DNA from: H111-94 sp034436045
GTDB taxonomy: Bacteria > Chloroflexota > Ktedonobacteria > Ktedonobacterales > Ktedonobacteraceae
Direction: 5' to 3'
Assembly: GCA_034436045.1 (NCBI GenBank)
Contig: DAOTVZ010000239.1
Location: 1-11,137 of the forward strand
Length of the DNA stretch: 11,137 nt
A program made the position numbers and the translations under genes. Positions 4,257 through 11,137 of this stretch are shown here, one piece after another (position 1 is the stretch's first letter; every line of letters starts with the position of its first letter). The notes beneath the pieces were generated by a model. It saw only the letters and a program-made list of their open reading frames with translations, did not search any database and was not told the origin of the DNA.

Positions 4257-5208
4257 TGCTGAGTTGCCGGAATCCCTGTTTATCTACTGTCATACCCGCT
4301 TGCTCACCCCATAACGCGCAGGCCAGCATCTCAGCCGATTCAACCAGACGCGGGCCAGAGCGATTGAGGTAGTAATTTCCGTCAATCAGGTAGACGCGCC
4401 CATCATGTACTGCCTGCAAGTCGCTCCAGCCAGGATGCTGCTGTAAAAGCGGTACATCGGCCATTGTGCGTTCCAGCGAGAAGCCGCAAGGCGAGAGAAT
4501 GAGTATCTCAGGGTCGGCTTTTTGCAGCTCTTCCCAGCTCAGCCAGGGCGAATGTGTGCCAACCTCGCCAAAGATGCTTGTGCCACCAGCATAGTCTACC
4601 AGTTCGGGTGTCCAGTTACCTGCGGCCATCAACGGGTCAAGCCATTCCAGCACTGCGACACGGGGGCGTCCTTGTTCCGCGCTCAAACGTTGTGTTCGCT
4701 CGCGTAAACGATTGAGACGCTGCTGATAACCGTCGATCAGATGCTGTGCCTGCTCGGAACGACCAAGCGCCTGCCCGACGCGCAGCATGTCTTCCCATAC
4801 GTCACTGAGGCGGTAGGGAGCCAGAGAGACAATACGCGGGTGTAGCCCTGTCACCTGTTGCAGGGCTAATGTCACGTCGCGCTCGCTGACGGCACAAACC
4901 TCGCACTGGGTCTGTGTGAAGATGACATCGGGTTGTAGCTGCTGCAACAGATCTATATCAATGCGATAGATGCTCAAAGCTCTTAACGCATCTCCCTGGA
5001 CATCCTGTTTGCTTTGCGCCATCTGTTTGATCTGTTGATCAATCTCGCGGCTGCTGCCCTCAACATTAATCTGTACTGTACTGACCAGCGGCAACTGTTG
5101 TACCTCTGGCGGGTAATCGCATTCATGCGAGCGCCCCACCATCTGATCCAGGCAACCGAGAGCTGCAATCATCTCGGTCGCGCTGGCCAGCAGAGAGATA
5201 ATGCGCAT
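4237..5208 (-). CDS. BtuF-like cobalamin-binding protein without signal peptide
   Basis: The 323-residue protein belongs to the helical-backbone substrate-binding family (Peripla_BP_2, COG0614) that includes BtuF and siderophore-binding proteins. The start MRIISLLASATEMIAALG (1-18), GRSHECDYP (25-33), TQTQCEVCAVS (98-108) and the 'DP.ILILSPCGF' segment (232-243) are typical of proteins annotated as cobalamin-binding. A long helix (about 151-178) joins the two lobes. Members that bind outside the cell carry a lipoprotein or Sec signal. This one begins directly with the first strand of the fold and shows neither, so it may be cytoplasmic. No permease or ATPase gene is adjacent. The start is supported by AGG five bases before the ATG. 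The stop lies inside the convergent terminator. The ligand is not proven by sequence. Confidence 0.85.
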   Translation of the reverse strand: MRIISLLASATEMIAALGCLDQMVGRSHECDYPPEVQQLPLVSTVQINVEGSSREIDQQIKQMAQSKQDVQGDALRALSIYRIDIDLLQQLQPDVIFTQTQCEVCAVSERDVTLALQQVTGLHPRIVSLAPYRLSDVWEDMLRVGQALGRSEQAQHLIDGYQQRLNRLRERTQRLSAEQGRPRVAVLEWLDPLMAAGNWTPELVDYAGGTSIFGEVGTHSPWLSWEELQKADPEILILSPCGFSLERTMADVPLLQQHPGWSDLQAVHDGRVYLIDGNYYLNRSGPRLVESAEMLACALWGEQAGMTVDKQGFRQLSKNEIGA

Positions 5209-5257
5209 AACCTGTCCGTTTCCTTCCCGCTCATGGCTTATCGATGTTCTTTCGGCT

Positions 5258-5266
5258 GTATTGTAC
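5258..5266 (-). promoter_or_regulatory. Possible extended -10 promoter for the BtuF-like gene
   Basis: On the minus strand TGGTACAAT matches an extended -10 element in the 63-bp gap between the kinase stop and the BtuF-like start. No -35 box is visible, so cotranscription with the kinases is equally likely. Confidence 0.25.
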
Positions 5267-5271
5267 CATGT

Positions 5272-7725
5272 TCATGCAGCATCGACTTGCCAGATGATGG
5301 CGGTTTTGTCGAACGAGGCGCTGGCGAGATAGCGGCCATCCGGCGACCAGGTCACGTCAATGATGGCTGCGCTATGCCCCGGTAGTGTGCTTGAGTTGGG
5401 GAAGAGCAGATGTTCGGGATGGACGGTGGTGGCGGAAGGCGTTTTGCTCAACGTTTGTATATCCCACACATGGATGTTGAGGCTGTGCCCATAGGAGCCG
5501 ACGATATAGCGTCCATTGGGCGACCAGGCCGCACTCGTGATGTTAGGTACCCAGGTAATGCCGTTCACGCTCTTAGGCCCGTGCAGCGCGTTGGGATCAT
5601 CTGTTCCTAATAGAAGCAATGGTTGTTTTTGTCGTACATCCCAGACAGTAGCAATGTCGATATCGCTTGCCACCAGTTGGTCAGGGTTAGTTGGCGACCA
5701 ATCGATGGCATTTTTCAAAATTATCACACTGGTGAGGTTGGGGAAGCGATTGGGGAGATTCAGCGTATCCACTACAGTACCGTTGTGTCCTTGCCAGACC
5801 AGCACATGATTGTCGTTAGTGATGCCGGCTAGAGCCGTGCCCTTTGCCGACCACGCGATCTCACTTACTGCTACCCCTGGTGTTGTTCCTGTCGGCACGT
5901 TCGTGCTGAGTATCTTAAGCGGCTGTTGCGTATGACCAGATTGCCAGATTGCGACCGACTCTTGAGAAGCGATGGTCGTAGCAATGAGCGCACCGTCGGG
6001 CGACCAGGCAAGATAATTAAAAGAGGGCGTAATAAGGTTGCTCTGAGTGTCGCTGTAGGTAATTGGTTGACCACTCTTAAAAACATCGATAACGTGAAAA
6101 GCGTTTTGTTCGGTTACGGTGGCAACTGCCAGATAGCGCCCATCCGGCGACCAGCTAATGCCCTCACTCTCGATAATGTCTGCAAATTTCCACTGCTTAA
6201 GCGGTGTGGATACGGTTTGTAGCTGCTTGTTGTTTTGCTTCAGCAGGTTGGCAACATCCCACAGCATAACTCTGGTGTCATCGCCTGCCGTTGCTAGATA
6301 GCGCCCGGAGGGATGCCAGGCCACGTTCCAGACCGCATCAGTATGGCCCGTTAGGCTGAGTAACGGTGTACCCTTGGTAAGTTTGTGAGGGCCTGGTGCT
6401 GGCTTGCTGTTAGTAGCTGTTCCAGGATGGGATGGGTGGAGCAAGAACGGCAAGGTCAGGCCACCGGCAATCAGTATCGTGGCCCCGACGCCTCCGGCGA
6501 CCAGGAGACGACGACGATTGACTTTTGTCGCTGGAGGTGCGAGTGTGTCAGGTGTAGAAGATGGTTGGAAAGAGGGATTACCTGAACCTGATGATCCCGT
6601 TAAATATGTCTGCATTGCCGATACGGGCGGAGCCTGCATGGTCACTGGTAACATTGATGGCCCGTTGTTATAAGTGGCAGGTGTGGATGGAGGCATCTGC
6701 GCCGGTGGAAAATTGCCAGGATGAGACGCTGGTGGAGGAACTGCGCCAGAAGGTGATGATGGAGGTATGGATGCGAGGGCCTGGGATTCCAGGCGACGGC
6801 GACTCCAGGGAGCCAGGACAGTTGCGTCGGGATCGCCCTGTTGCATTTGAAGTAGCTCGCGCTCGGTTTGCCAGCCCCGTTCCAGCTCCTCAACAAACGC
6901 GATACAGGAAGTCGGACGCGCCTCGGCGCGTTTAGAGAGCGCGCGGAGCAGGGTGAACTCGACCATTGAGGGAAGCTGCGGATTAAATTGGCGTGGCGAC
7001 GGCGGTGGGGTTTGTAGTTGTTTCAGCAGTGTCTCATAGGGACTGTTACTCTTGAACGGCAACTGGCCGGTCAAAAGCTGATAGGCGACAATCGCCAGGC
7101 TGTAGCGGTCACTGGCAGGCTGGGCGTGTCCACGAATCTGTTCGGGAGCCATATAGTCCGGGGTGCCTGCGCCAGCATGTGTATGTCCGTGTTCTGTGTT
7201 GTTGCCGAGGAGTTTGGCGATGCCGAAATCGGCCAGCAGGAGCCAGTCCTGTTGCAGGAGCATGTTGGCGGGTTTAATGTCACGGTGTAACACCTGCCGA
7301 CTATGAGCGTAATCAATGGCCTGGGCCGCTTGACGCAGGTAGTGCAGGCTCTCCTGTACCGGCAGTGGCCCCGTGACGGCGCGCAGGCGATCTCGCAGGG
7401 AGCCACCGGTGATATAGGGTAAGATTAAATACGTGAGAGTAGTTCCATTGGCAAGTTGCTGTTCACCGAAGTCATGCACCGGCAAGATATGTGGATGCTC
7501 CAATGCCGCCGCTGCGCGTGCTTCATAGGCGAAATCTTGCAAATAGCGTTGATCGGTGGCATGTACTGCTGGGAGTAGTTTGACGGCAATCTGCCGATGC
7601 AATTGTGTATCTTCGCCCAGCCATACCTCGCCCATACCGCCGCGTCCCAGAAGACGCAATAGTCGATAGCGACCGAGCATCTGTCCCTGTCGATTGATGG
7701 AAGCGTCCGCGTTCTCTGCGCTCAT
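5272..7725 (-). CDS. Transmembrane Ser/Thr kinase with C-terminal WD40 propeller (second of pair)
   Basis: This 817-residue protein has a PknB-type kinase domain at about 20-282. The glycine loop is GRGGMGEV (27-34), with Lys49, alpha-C Glu68, HRDIKPAN (147-154, catalytic Asp149), DFG (166-168) and APE (193-195). All key residues are present, so it should be active. A Pro/Ser/Thr-rich linker (about 300-400) leads to NRRRLL (403-408) and one membrane helix (about 407-429). The rest (about 454-817) is a WD40 propeller of seven visible repeats, beginning GHTDAVWNVAWHPSGRYLATA (460-480) and ending SPDGRYLASASFDKTAIIWQV (794-814). I chose the ATG at 7725: GAGG lies 8 nt upstream and the fold starts soon after. 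The frame is open 59 codons further into the upstream kinase gene, but that stretch is unlike any kinase. The start is 10 bp past the upstream stop, suggesting translational coupling. Confidence 0.93.
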   Translation of the reverse strand: MSAENADASINRQGQMLGRYRLLRLLGRGGMGEVWLGEDTQLHRQIAVKLLPAVHATDQRYLQDFAYEARAAAALEHPHILPVHDFGEQQLANGTTLTYLILPYITGGSLRDRLRAVTGPLPVQESLHYLRQAAQAIDYAHSRQVLHRDIKPANMLLQQDWLLLADFGIAKLLGNNTEHGHTHAGAGTPDYMAPEQIRGHAQPASDRYSLAIVAYQLLTGQLPFKSNSPYETLLKQLQTPPPSPRQFNPQLPSMVEFTLLRALSKRAEARPTSCIAFVEELERGWQTERELLQMQQGDPDATVLAPWSRRRLESQALASIPPSSPSGAVPPPASHPGNFPPAQMPPSTPATYNNGPSMLPVTMQAPPVSAMQTYLTGSSGSGNPSFQPSSTPDTLAPPATKVNRRRLLVAGGVGATILIAGGLTLPFLLHPSHPGTATNSKPAPGPHKLTKGTPLLSLTGHTDAVWNVAWHPSGRYLATAGDDTRVMLWDVANLLKQNNKQLQTVSTPLKQWKFADIIESEGISWSPDGRYLAVATVTEQNAFHVIDVFKSGQPITYSDTQSNLITPSFNYLAWSPDGALIATTIASQESVAIWQSGHTQQPLKILSTNVPTGTTPGVAVSEIAWSAKGTALAGITNDNHVLVWQGHNGTVVDTLNLPNRFPNLTSVIILKNAIDWSPTNPDQLVASDIDIATVWDVRQKQPLLLLGTDDPNALHGPKSVNGITWVPNITSAAWSPNGRYIVGSYGHSLNIHVWDIQTLSKTPSATTVHPEHLLFPNSSTLPGHSAAIIDVTWSPDGRYLASASFDKTAIIWQVDAA

Positions 7726-7728
7726 AAT

Positions 7729-7741
7729 ACGAACCTCACGA
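7729..7741 (-). promoter_or_regulatory. Ribosome-binding site overlapping the upstream kinase stop
   Basis: On the minus strand GTGAGG shares bases with the TGA stop of the upstream kinase gene and lies 8 nt before the ATG at 7725. This fixes the start and suggests that ribosomes finishing the first kinase can restart on the second. Confidence 0.65.
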
Positions 7742-10036
7742 GATTTTCCAAACGAGAATACTATCATTCGTATCGTTATAGCCCGCTGCCAGCCACTGAC
7801 CATCTGCCGACCAGGCCAGCGCTGTGATAGTGGCATTGATGCCCTGTAATGTGCGTACCGGACCGGTATTGCCGTTGAAATCCCAGATATAGACCTGCCC
7901 ACCGGTGGTGCCTGCCGCGAGAAGCGTTGAAGCCGGTGCCGGACACCAGGCCAGCGCCGTCATGCTTGCGGCCTGTGTCGGTAATGCGCGTGGATTGTAT
8001 TGTTGCTGCGATGGAACGTTCCAGATAGTAATTATCTGAGGGTTGGATGATGGATCGGCGATAGCTGCCAGATAGGTGCCACCGTGATCCCAGGTAATAG
8101 CGCCAATGGGATCGTAGCCATCTTGCTGTCCTACTAATTGTAGTACGTGATTTTGTTTGAAGGAGACATTTTGTCCGGTGCCACCTGCACCTGGAGCATA
8201 GCCACTGAAATTAAGTGTGCCGAGGACAACACCGTTAGTTGTCCCAAGAGCGAGTGTATGAGCATCATGAGGTGAGGGGGCAAATGGCCCAAAGTTTATC
8301 GATGGAATCGCTGATGAGGTCTGTAGAAGGAAAGGTAGTGTGATAGCCGCCGGTTGTTGCTGTGGGTGCTGGTTATCCCACACATACAGTATATCATTTG
8401 ACGAGAGAGAGGAAAGGGAAGAAGATGTTATACCGAGCAAGTAACCGTCAGTTGTCCAGGCCAGGGCGTCAAGGGCGCTACTATTGTTCACGACAAAATT
8501 GGCATTGTAGCCAGGCGCGTAGCCACTGAGGTCGCTGCTATAGACGCTGATGTTTGTAGTAGAGGCGAGATTGGTCAAATTAGCCGTTCCACCGGTATTT
8601 CCTATAGCCAGTTTACTTCCATCGTAAGACCAGGCCAGTAACAGGCTATTGGCGGCTCCAGAGAATTGTTGCCGCGCTGCATAGTGTGGTGAAGCTGTTG
8701 CCTGCCGGTAAAGCGTTGCGACATCCCACAGAAAAACCTGTCCATCGCCGTTAGAACCTGCCGAGGCCAGCATAGTAGTTGTCGGCGACCAGGCGAGTGT
8801 GGAAACCGGGTGATTGTGACCGAGGAGCGTCAAAACCGGTGCATCAGGATTGTGTGATGTAGGACTGGAGCCAGCATTAGCGTGTGATGTTTGCTGATGT
8901 AGTGATAGGGTCCCGTTCTGTTTTGTTAGTGCCCATAATCCAGCTCCTGATCCGGCAAGTACGACAACCAGCGTGATGCCGCCGCCTATGACAAGCTGGC
9001 GGCGTGTCAGACCGGCGCGTGCCAGAGGTTGCGGTGTTATGCTGGTGGCAGTGGTATCCGGCATCGTAGGGAGTGTAGACGACACTGCACTGTTTATTGA
9101 TGACTGTTGAGGCGTAAGATTTCCGGTATAGATTGACTGTGCAGGCAGTAGCGTCGCTTCGTAGGGCGCGTTGGCGGTGGCCTGTTGTAAGGCGGCAACA
9201 AAGGCACGCGCGGATGGCAGACGCTGCGCCGGGCTTTTAGCGAGTCCCTGCAATAACACCTGTTCGCAGGCCAGAGAAAGGGTGGGATTGAATTGACGAG
9301 GTGGCGGCGGCGGCATGGTCAGGTGCTGAATGGTGGTCGCGTAGCTGTTCTCCGCTTTAAACGGCAGCCTGCCAACCAGCAGTTGATAGGCGATAACGGC
9401 CAGGCTGTAATTGTCACTCGCCATTTCGGCGTGGCCTTGCGCCTGTTCCGGGGCCATATAGTCGGGCGTGCCGATGCCGGTGCCGGTTCTGGTCAGTTGC
9501 TCGCTGGCGGAGAGGATACGTGCAATACCAAAATCTGCCAGCAGGAGCCAGTTATCGGTCGTCAAGAGCATGTTACCGGGTTTGATGTCGCGGTGAATGA
9601 TGCCCCGGCTGTGCGCGTAGTCAATCGCATCGGCGGCCTGCGCGAGATAATTGAGCGCTTCAGTCAGAGGCATACTGATATTTTGGACGGCATAGGTTTT
9701 GATGCGGTCTGCCAGCGAGCCACCAGAGATATAGGGCATAACGATGTAGGTAATCGCCTGTCCATTGGGGAGTGCCTGGGTGCCGTAGTCATGCACAGGC
9801 AAAATATGGGGGTGATTGAGCGCGGCGGCGGCCTGCGCCTCACGCTCGAAACGTTGCGCGTATTCTCTGTCGCCCTGATTATGCGACGGCAGCGTTTTGA
9901 TGGCGACCTGGCGGCGCAGGCGTTCATCCTCTGCCAGCCAGACATCGCCCATGCCGCCGTGACCGAGGCTGCGCAACAGTCGGTAGCGGCCAAGCATAGT
10001 GGGAACAGCCTGGGCTAAATTGCTATCGTTGTTCAT
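7736..10036 (-). CDS. Transmembrane Ser/Thr kinase with C-terminal WD40-like propeller (first of pair)
   Basis: This 766-residue protein has the same plan as its downstream neighbour. The kinase domain (about 18-282) shows GHGGMGDV (25-32), Lys47, Glu66, HRDIKPGN (148-155, catalytic Asp150), DFG (168-170) and APE (195-197). A Ser/Thr/Pro-rich linker (about 285-340) leads to TRRQLV (344-349) and a membrane helix (about 348-370). The C-terminal part (about 400-766) has seven WD-like repeats, several degenerate: clear ones are GHNHPVSTLAWSPTTTMLASA (406-426), ITALAWSADGQWLAAGY (737-753) and a final LVWKIS. The fourth (about 580-610) lacks the usual tryptophan. The charges predict a cytoplasmic kinase and an outside propeller. 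The kinase parts of the pair are very alike and the propellers much less so, as expected for duplication followed by divergence of the sensor. The ATG has only a weak AGAGAAAAG upstream. Confidence 0.93.
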   Translation of the reverse strand: MNNDSNLAQAVPTMLGRYRLLRSLGHGGMGDVWLAEDERLRRQVAIKTLPSHNQGDREYAQRFEREAQAAAALNHPHILPVHDYGTQALPNGQAITYIVMPYISGGSLADRIKTYAVQNISMPLTEALNYLAQAADAIDYAHSRGIIHRDIKPGNMLLTTDNWLLLADFGIARILSASEQLTRTGTGIGTPDYMAPEQAQGHAEMASDNYSLAVIAYQLLVGRLPFKAENSYATTIQHLTMPPPPPRQFNPTLSLACEQVLLQGLAKSPAQRLPSARAFVAALQQATANAPYEATLLPAQSIYTGNLTPQQSSINSAVSSTLPTMPDTTATSITPQPLARAGLTRRQLVIGGGITLVVVLAGSGAGLWALTKQNGTLSLHQQTSHANAGSSPTSHNPDAPVLTLLGHNHPVSTLAWSPTTTMLASAGSNGDGQVFLWDVATLYRQATASPHYAARQQFSGAANSLLLAWSYDGSKLAIGNTGGTANLTNLASTTNISVYSSDLSGYAPGYNANFVVNNSSALDALAWTTDGYLLGITSSSLSSLSSNDILYVWDNQHPQQQPAAITLPFLLQTSSAIPSINFGPFAPSPHDAHTLALGTTNGVVLGTLNFSGYAPGAGGTGQNVSFKQNHVLQLVGQQDGYDPIGAITWDHGGTYLAAIADPSSNPQIITIWNVPSQQQYNPRALPTQAASMTALAWCPAPASTLLAAGTTGGQVYIWDFNGNTGPVRTLQGINATITALAWSADGQWLAAGYNDTNDSILVWKIS

Positions 10037-10096
10037 ACAGCTTTTCTCTATGATTACAGCTTTCTACAGTTTTTCAAACGGTTGAACTTGCCTACT

Positions 10097-10125
10097 ACTA
10101 TACTATAAACCCAAACTCTTGTATA
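10097..10125 (-). promoter_or_regulatory. Candidate promoter of the kinase operon
   Basis: On the minus strand TATACA (10120-10125) is followed after 17 bases by TATAGT (10097-10102), predicting a start about 55 bases before the first kinase gene. An overlapping TATAGT lies five bases upstream of it. Confidence 0.4.
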
Positions 10126-10327
10126 GCGAGTGAGTCATATGTCCTAACTTAGATGCTTTTGTTCTCAATCAAGCCATCTATCCACGATGTATGGGAGAGT
10201 AGCTATTCCAAGTGCTAGTTTTCTATGTGATGAACGGGCTACGCCAATACTCAGGCAACCGGATGCAAATCACCAATGATGCAGAATGCGGCGGCAGCTT
10301 TTTCGTCGTGCTGGCTAAAGGGCTAAA

Positions 10328-10346
10328 CTGGACGGTGACCGTCCAG
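10328..10346. repeat. Perfect 8-bp inverted repeat, 3-bp spacer
   Basis: CTGGACGG and CCGTCCAG flank TGA. With no T-tract on either side it looks more like a protein-binding dyad or a remnant repeat end than a terminator. Confidence 0.7.
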
Positions 10347-10437
10347 CCGTGCTTCAAAGTACTCTTTGTGAATATCTCAAGATGCAATGTGGTGGAAGCA
10401 GGAAAGATTCTTCATTGTTGAGTGGGGAGAGATAATA

Positions 10438-10477
10438 CTATCACCAGCCAGGAAGCGTGCTTCCTGGTTGGTGATAG
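10438..10477. terminator. Very long hairpin, probable terminator of the dehydrogenase gene
   Basis: CTATCACCAGCCAGGAAG pairs with CTTCCTGGTTGGTGATAG (18 pairs, one G-T) around a CGTG loop, beginning eight bases beyond the dehydrogenase stop. On the minus strand it is followed by TATTATCTCT, only partly T-rich. The near-perfect stem could act from either side. Confidence 0.65.
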
Positions 10478-10484
10478 CATGATT

Positions 10485-11137
10485 TTATGGTACCAGAATA
10501 CCGCGCCCACGCAGTTTGCCGCTGTCCAGGTCGTGAATGGCATCCAGGGCGGCATCGAGCGGGTAGATGGCAGTGTGCAGAGTTACCTTGCCTTGAGATG
10601 TCAATGTCATCAGTTCAACGAGATCGTTGTAGGTACCGACGAGGTTGCCGATGAAGTTGATCTCGGTCGAGATGATGTCGATGGTGGGCACGTTGAGCCG
10701 ACCGCCGTAGCCGATAACGTAGTAGCTGCCAGCGCGGCGTAGCATGGCGACACCATCCTCAATTGCGCCGCCCTCGCCCACGAAATCGATGATGGCCTCG
10801 GCCCCTTGCCCGTTGGTGATGTCCTTGACGGTCTGTACTTGCTTCCCATTGGCCTGCACGGTGTAGTCCGCGCCCATGCTTTTGGTCAGTTCCAGCGCGG
10901 CCTCGGAGCGGTCAACGACGATGATCTCGGCGGGGGTGAGCGCCTTGAGACACTGGATGCCGATGTGGCCCAGGCCGCCCGCGCCGATGACGACGGCCTT
11001 TGTACCGGGATAGAGGATGGCAGCGGCTTTTTTGACCGCGTGATAGGCGGTCAGACCGGCGTCGGCCAGGGCGGCAATGTCTTTGGGTGCGAGGCTGGAA
11101 TCTAGCTTGACAACGGCGCGCGCGCTGGTTTTGAGCA
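10485..11137 (-). CDS. Zinc-type alcohol dehydrogenase (MDR family), C-terminal part
   Basis: The gene runs off the right edge, so its N-terminal catalytic part is missing; 216 residues are visible, read in frame from 11135. The visible part is the Rossmann NAD(P)-binding domain and the C-terminal return to the catalytic domain of a medium-chain dehydrogenase that oxidises alcohols or reduces aldehydes. Visible residues 48-60 (VVIGAGGLGHIGI) hold the GxGGxG dinucleotide motif. The Asp ending the second strand (IIVVDRSE, Asp75) suggests NAD rather than NADP. The end 'YPLDAALDAIHDLDSGKLRGRGILVP' is typical of the family. An internal Met at 10877 lies inside the Rossmann domain and is not the start. 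The catalytic zinc ligands are outside the window, so substrate class cannot be judged. Confidence 0.92.
   Translation of the reverse strand, partial: LKTSARAVVKLDSSLAPKDIAALADAGLTAYHAVKKAAAILYPGTKAVVIGAGGLGHIGIQCLKALTPAEIIVVDRSEAALELTKSMGADYTVQANGKQVQTVKDITNGQGAEAIIDFVGEGGAIEDGVAMLRRAGSYYVIGYGGRLNVPTIDIISTEINFIGNLVGTYNDLVELMTLTSQGKVTLHTAIYPLDAALDAIHDLDSGKLRGRGILVP

Larger units (their letters stand above)
10037..10437. other. Gene-free stretch upstream of the kinase operon
   Basis: No convincing gene is seen. The stretch holds the candidate kinase promoter, a perfect dyad (10328-10346), a direct repeat GGCTAAA with one base between copies (10313-10319 and 10321-10327), and a small stem CAAAG / CTTTG near 10355-10370. 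An open frame at 10212-10421 starts at GTG without a ribosome-binding site and resembles no family. Confidence 0.6.

Noticed and set aside
5272..6400. Recurring GGCGACCAGG-like strings as a DNA repeat element
   Set aside because: They encode the WSPDG turn of successive WD40 blades and are explained by the protein repeat.
7726..7902. N-terminal extension of the downstream kinase by 59 residues
   Set aside because: It lies inside the coding end of the upstream kinase; the ATG at 7725 has a well-placed ribosome-binding site and a standard kinase N-terminus.
9293..10018. 241-codon plus-strand ORF opposite the upstream kinase
   Set aside because: Antisense of a highly conserved kinase domain; its length reflects codon bias of the real gene.
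10212..10421. 69-codon ORF in the intergenic region
   Set aside because: GTG start without a ribosome-binding site, contains the perfect dyad, no recognisable family.

Overview
The window looks like a chromosomal segment of a filamentous, spore-forming Chloroflexota bacterium of the Ktedonobacteria type. This is an inference. It rests on two adjacent membrane Ser/Thr kinases fused to WD40 propellers, a mid-range base composition, and the mix of proteins. No rRNA or other taxonomic marker is present to confirm it. I see no mobile element, CRISPR array or tRNA.

Layout from left to right. (1) 86-1540, minus strand: a DUF1326 cysteine-rich protein followed by a DUF2182 multi-pass membrane protein, a pairing known from many bacteria and of unknown, probably metal-related, function. 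(2) 1541-2033: a divergent intergenic region with nested dyads and a strong sigma-70-type promoter (TTGACA, 17 bp, TATTCT). (3) 2034-3229, plus strand: a translation and ribosome-maturation cluster, rpsP (S16), khpA (KH-domain RNA-binding protein) and rimM. It has a structured rpsP leader and a long intercistronic hairpin. The trmD and rplS genes that often follow rimM are absent here. (4) 3230-3940: a stretch rich in RNA structure with one small plausible ORF (3467-3688), an intrinsic terminator, and a self-contained promoter-hairpin-T-tract unit (3739-3850) that may encode a small RNA or leader. (5) 3941-4213: a small two-helix membrane protein. It converges on the next gene across a hairpin that probably terminates both strands. 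(6) 4237-10036, minus strand: two tandem transmembrane kinase/WD40 proteins, with the second start 10 bp past the first stop, then a signal-less BtuF-like substrate-binding protein. (7) 10037-10484: a gene-free stretch with several perfect inverted repeats. (8) 10485 to the window end, minus strand: the C-terminal two thirds of a zinc-type medium-chain alcohol dehydrogenase.

How the genes may work together: rpsP, khpA and rimM form a housekeeping ribosome operon. The kinase pair is likely cotranscribed and translationally coupled. Both kinases share one architecture: cytoplasmic kinase, Pro/Ser/Thr-rich linker, one membrane helix, seven-bladed propeller. Both membrane helices begin with a twin-arginine motif resembling a Tat signal, so the propellers might be exported already folded. 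That is the most interesting testable idea in the window. The second is the set of unassigned RNA structures between rimM and the two-helix protein gene.
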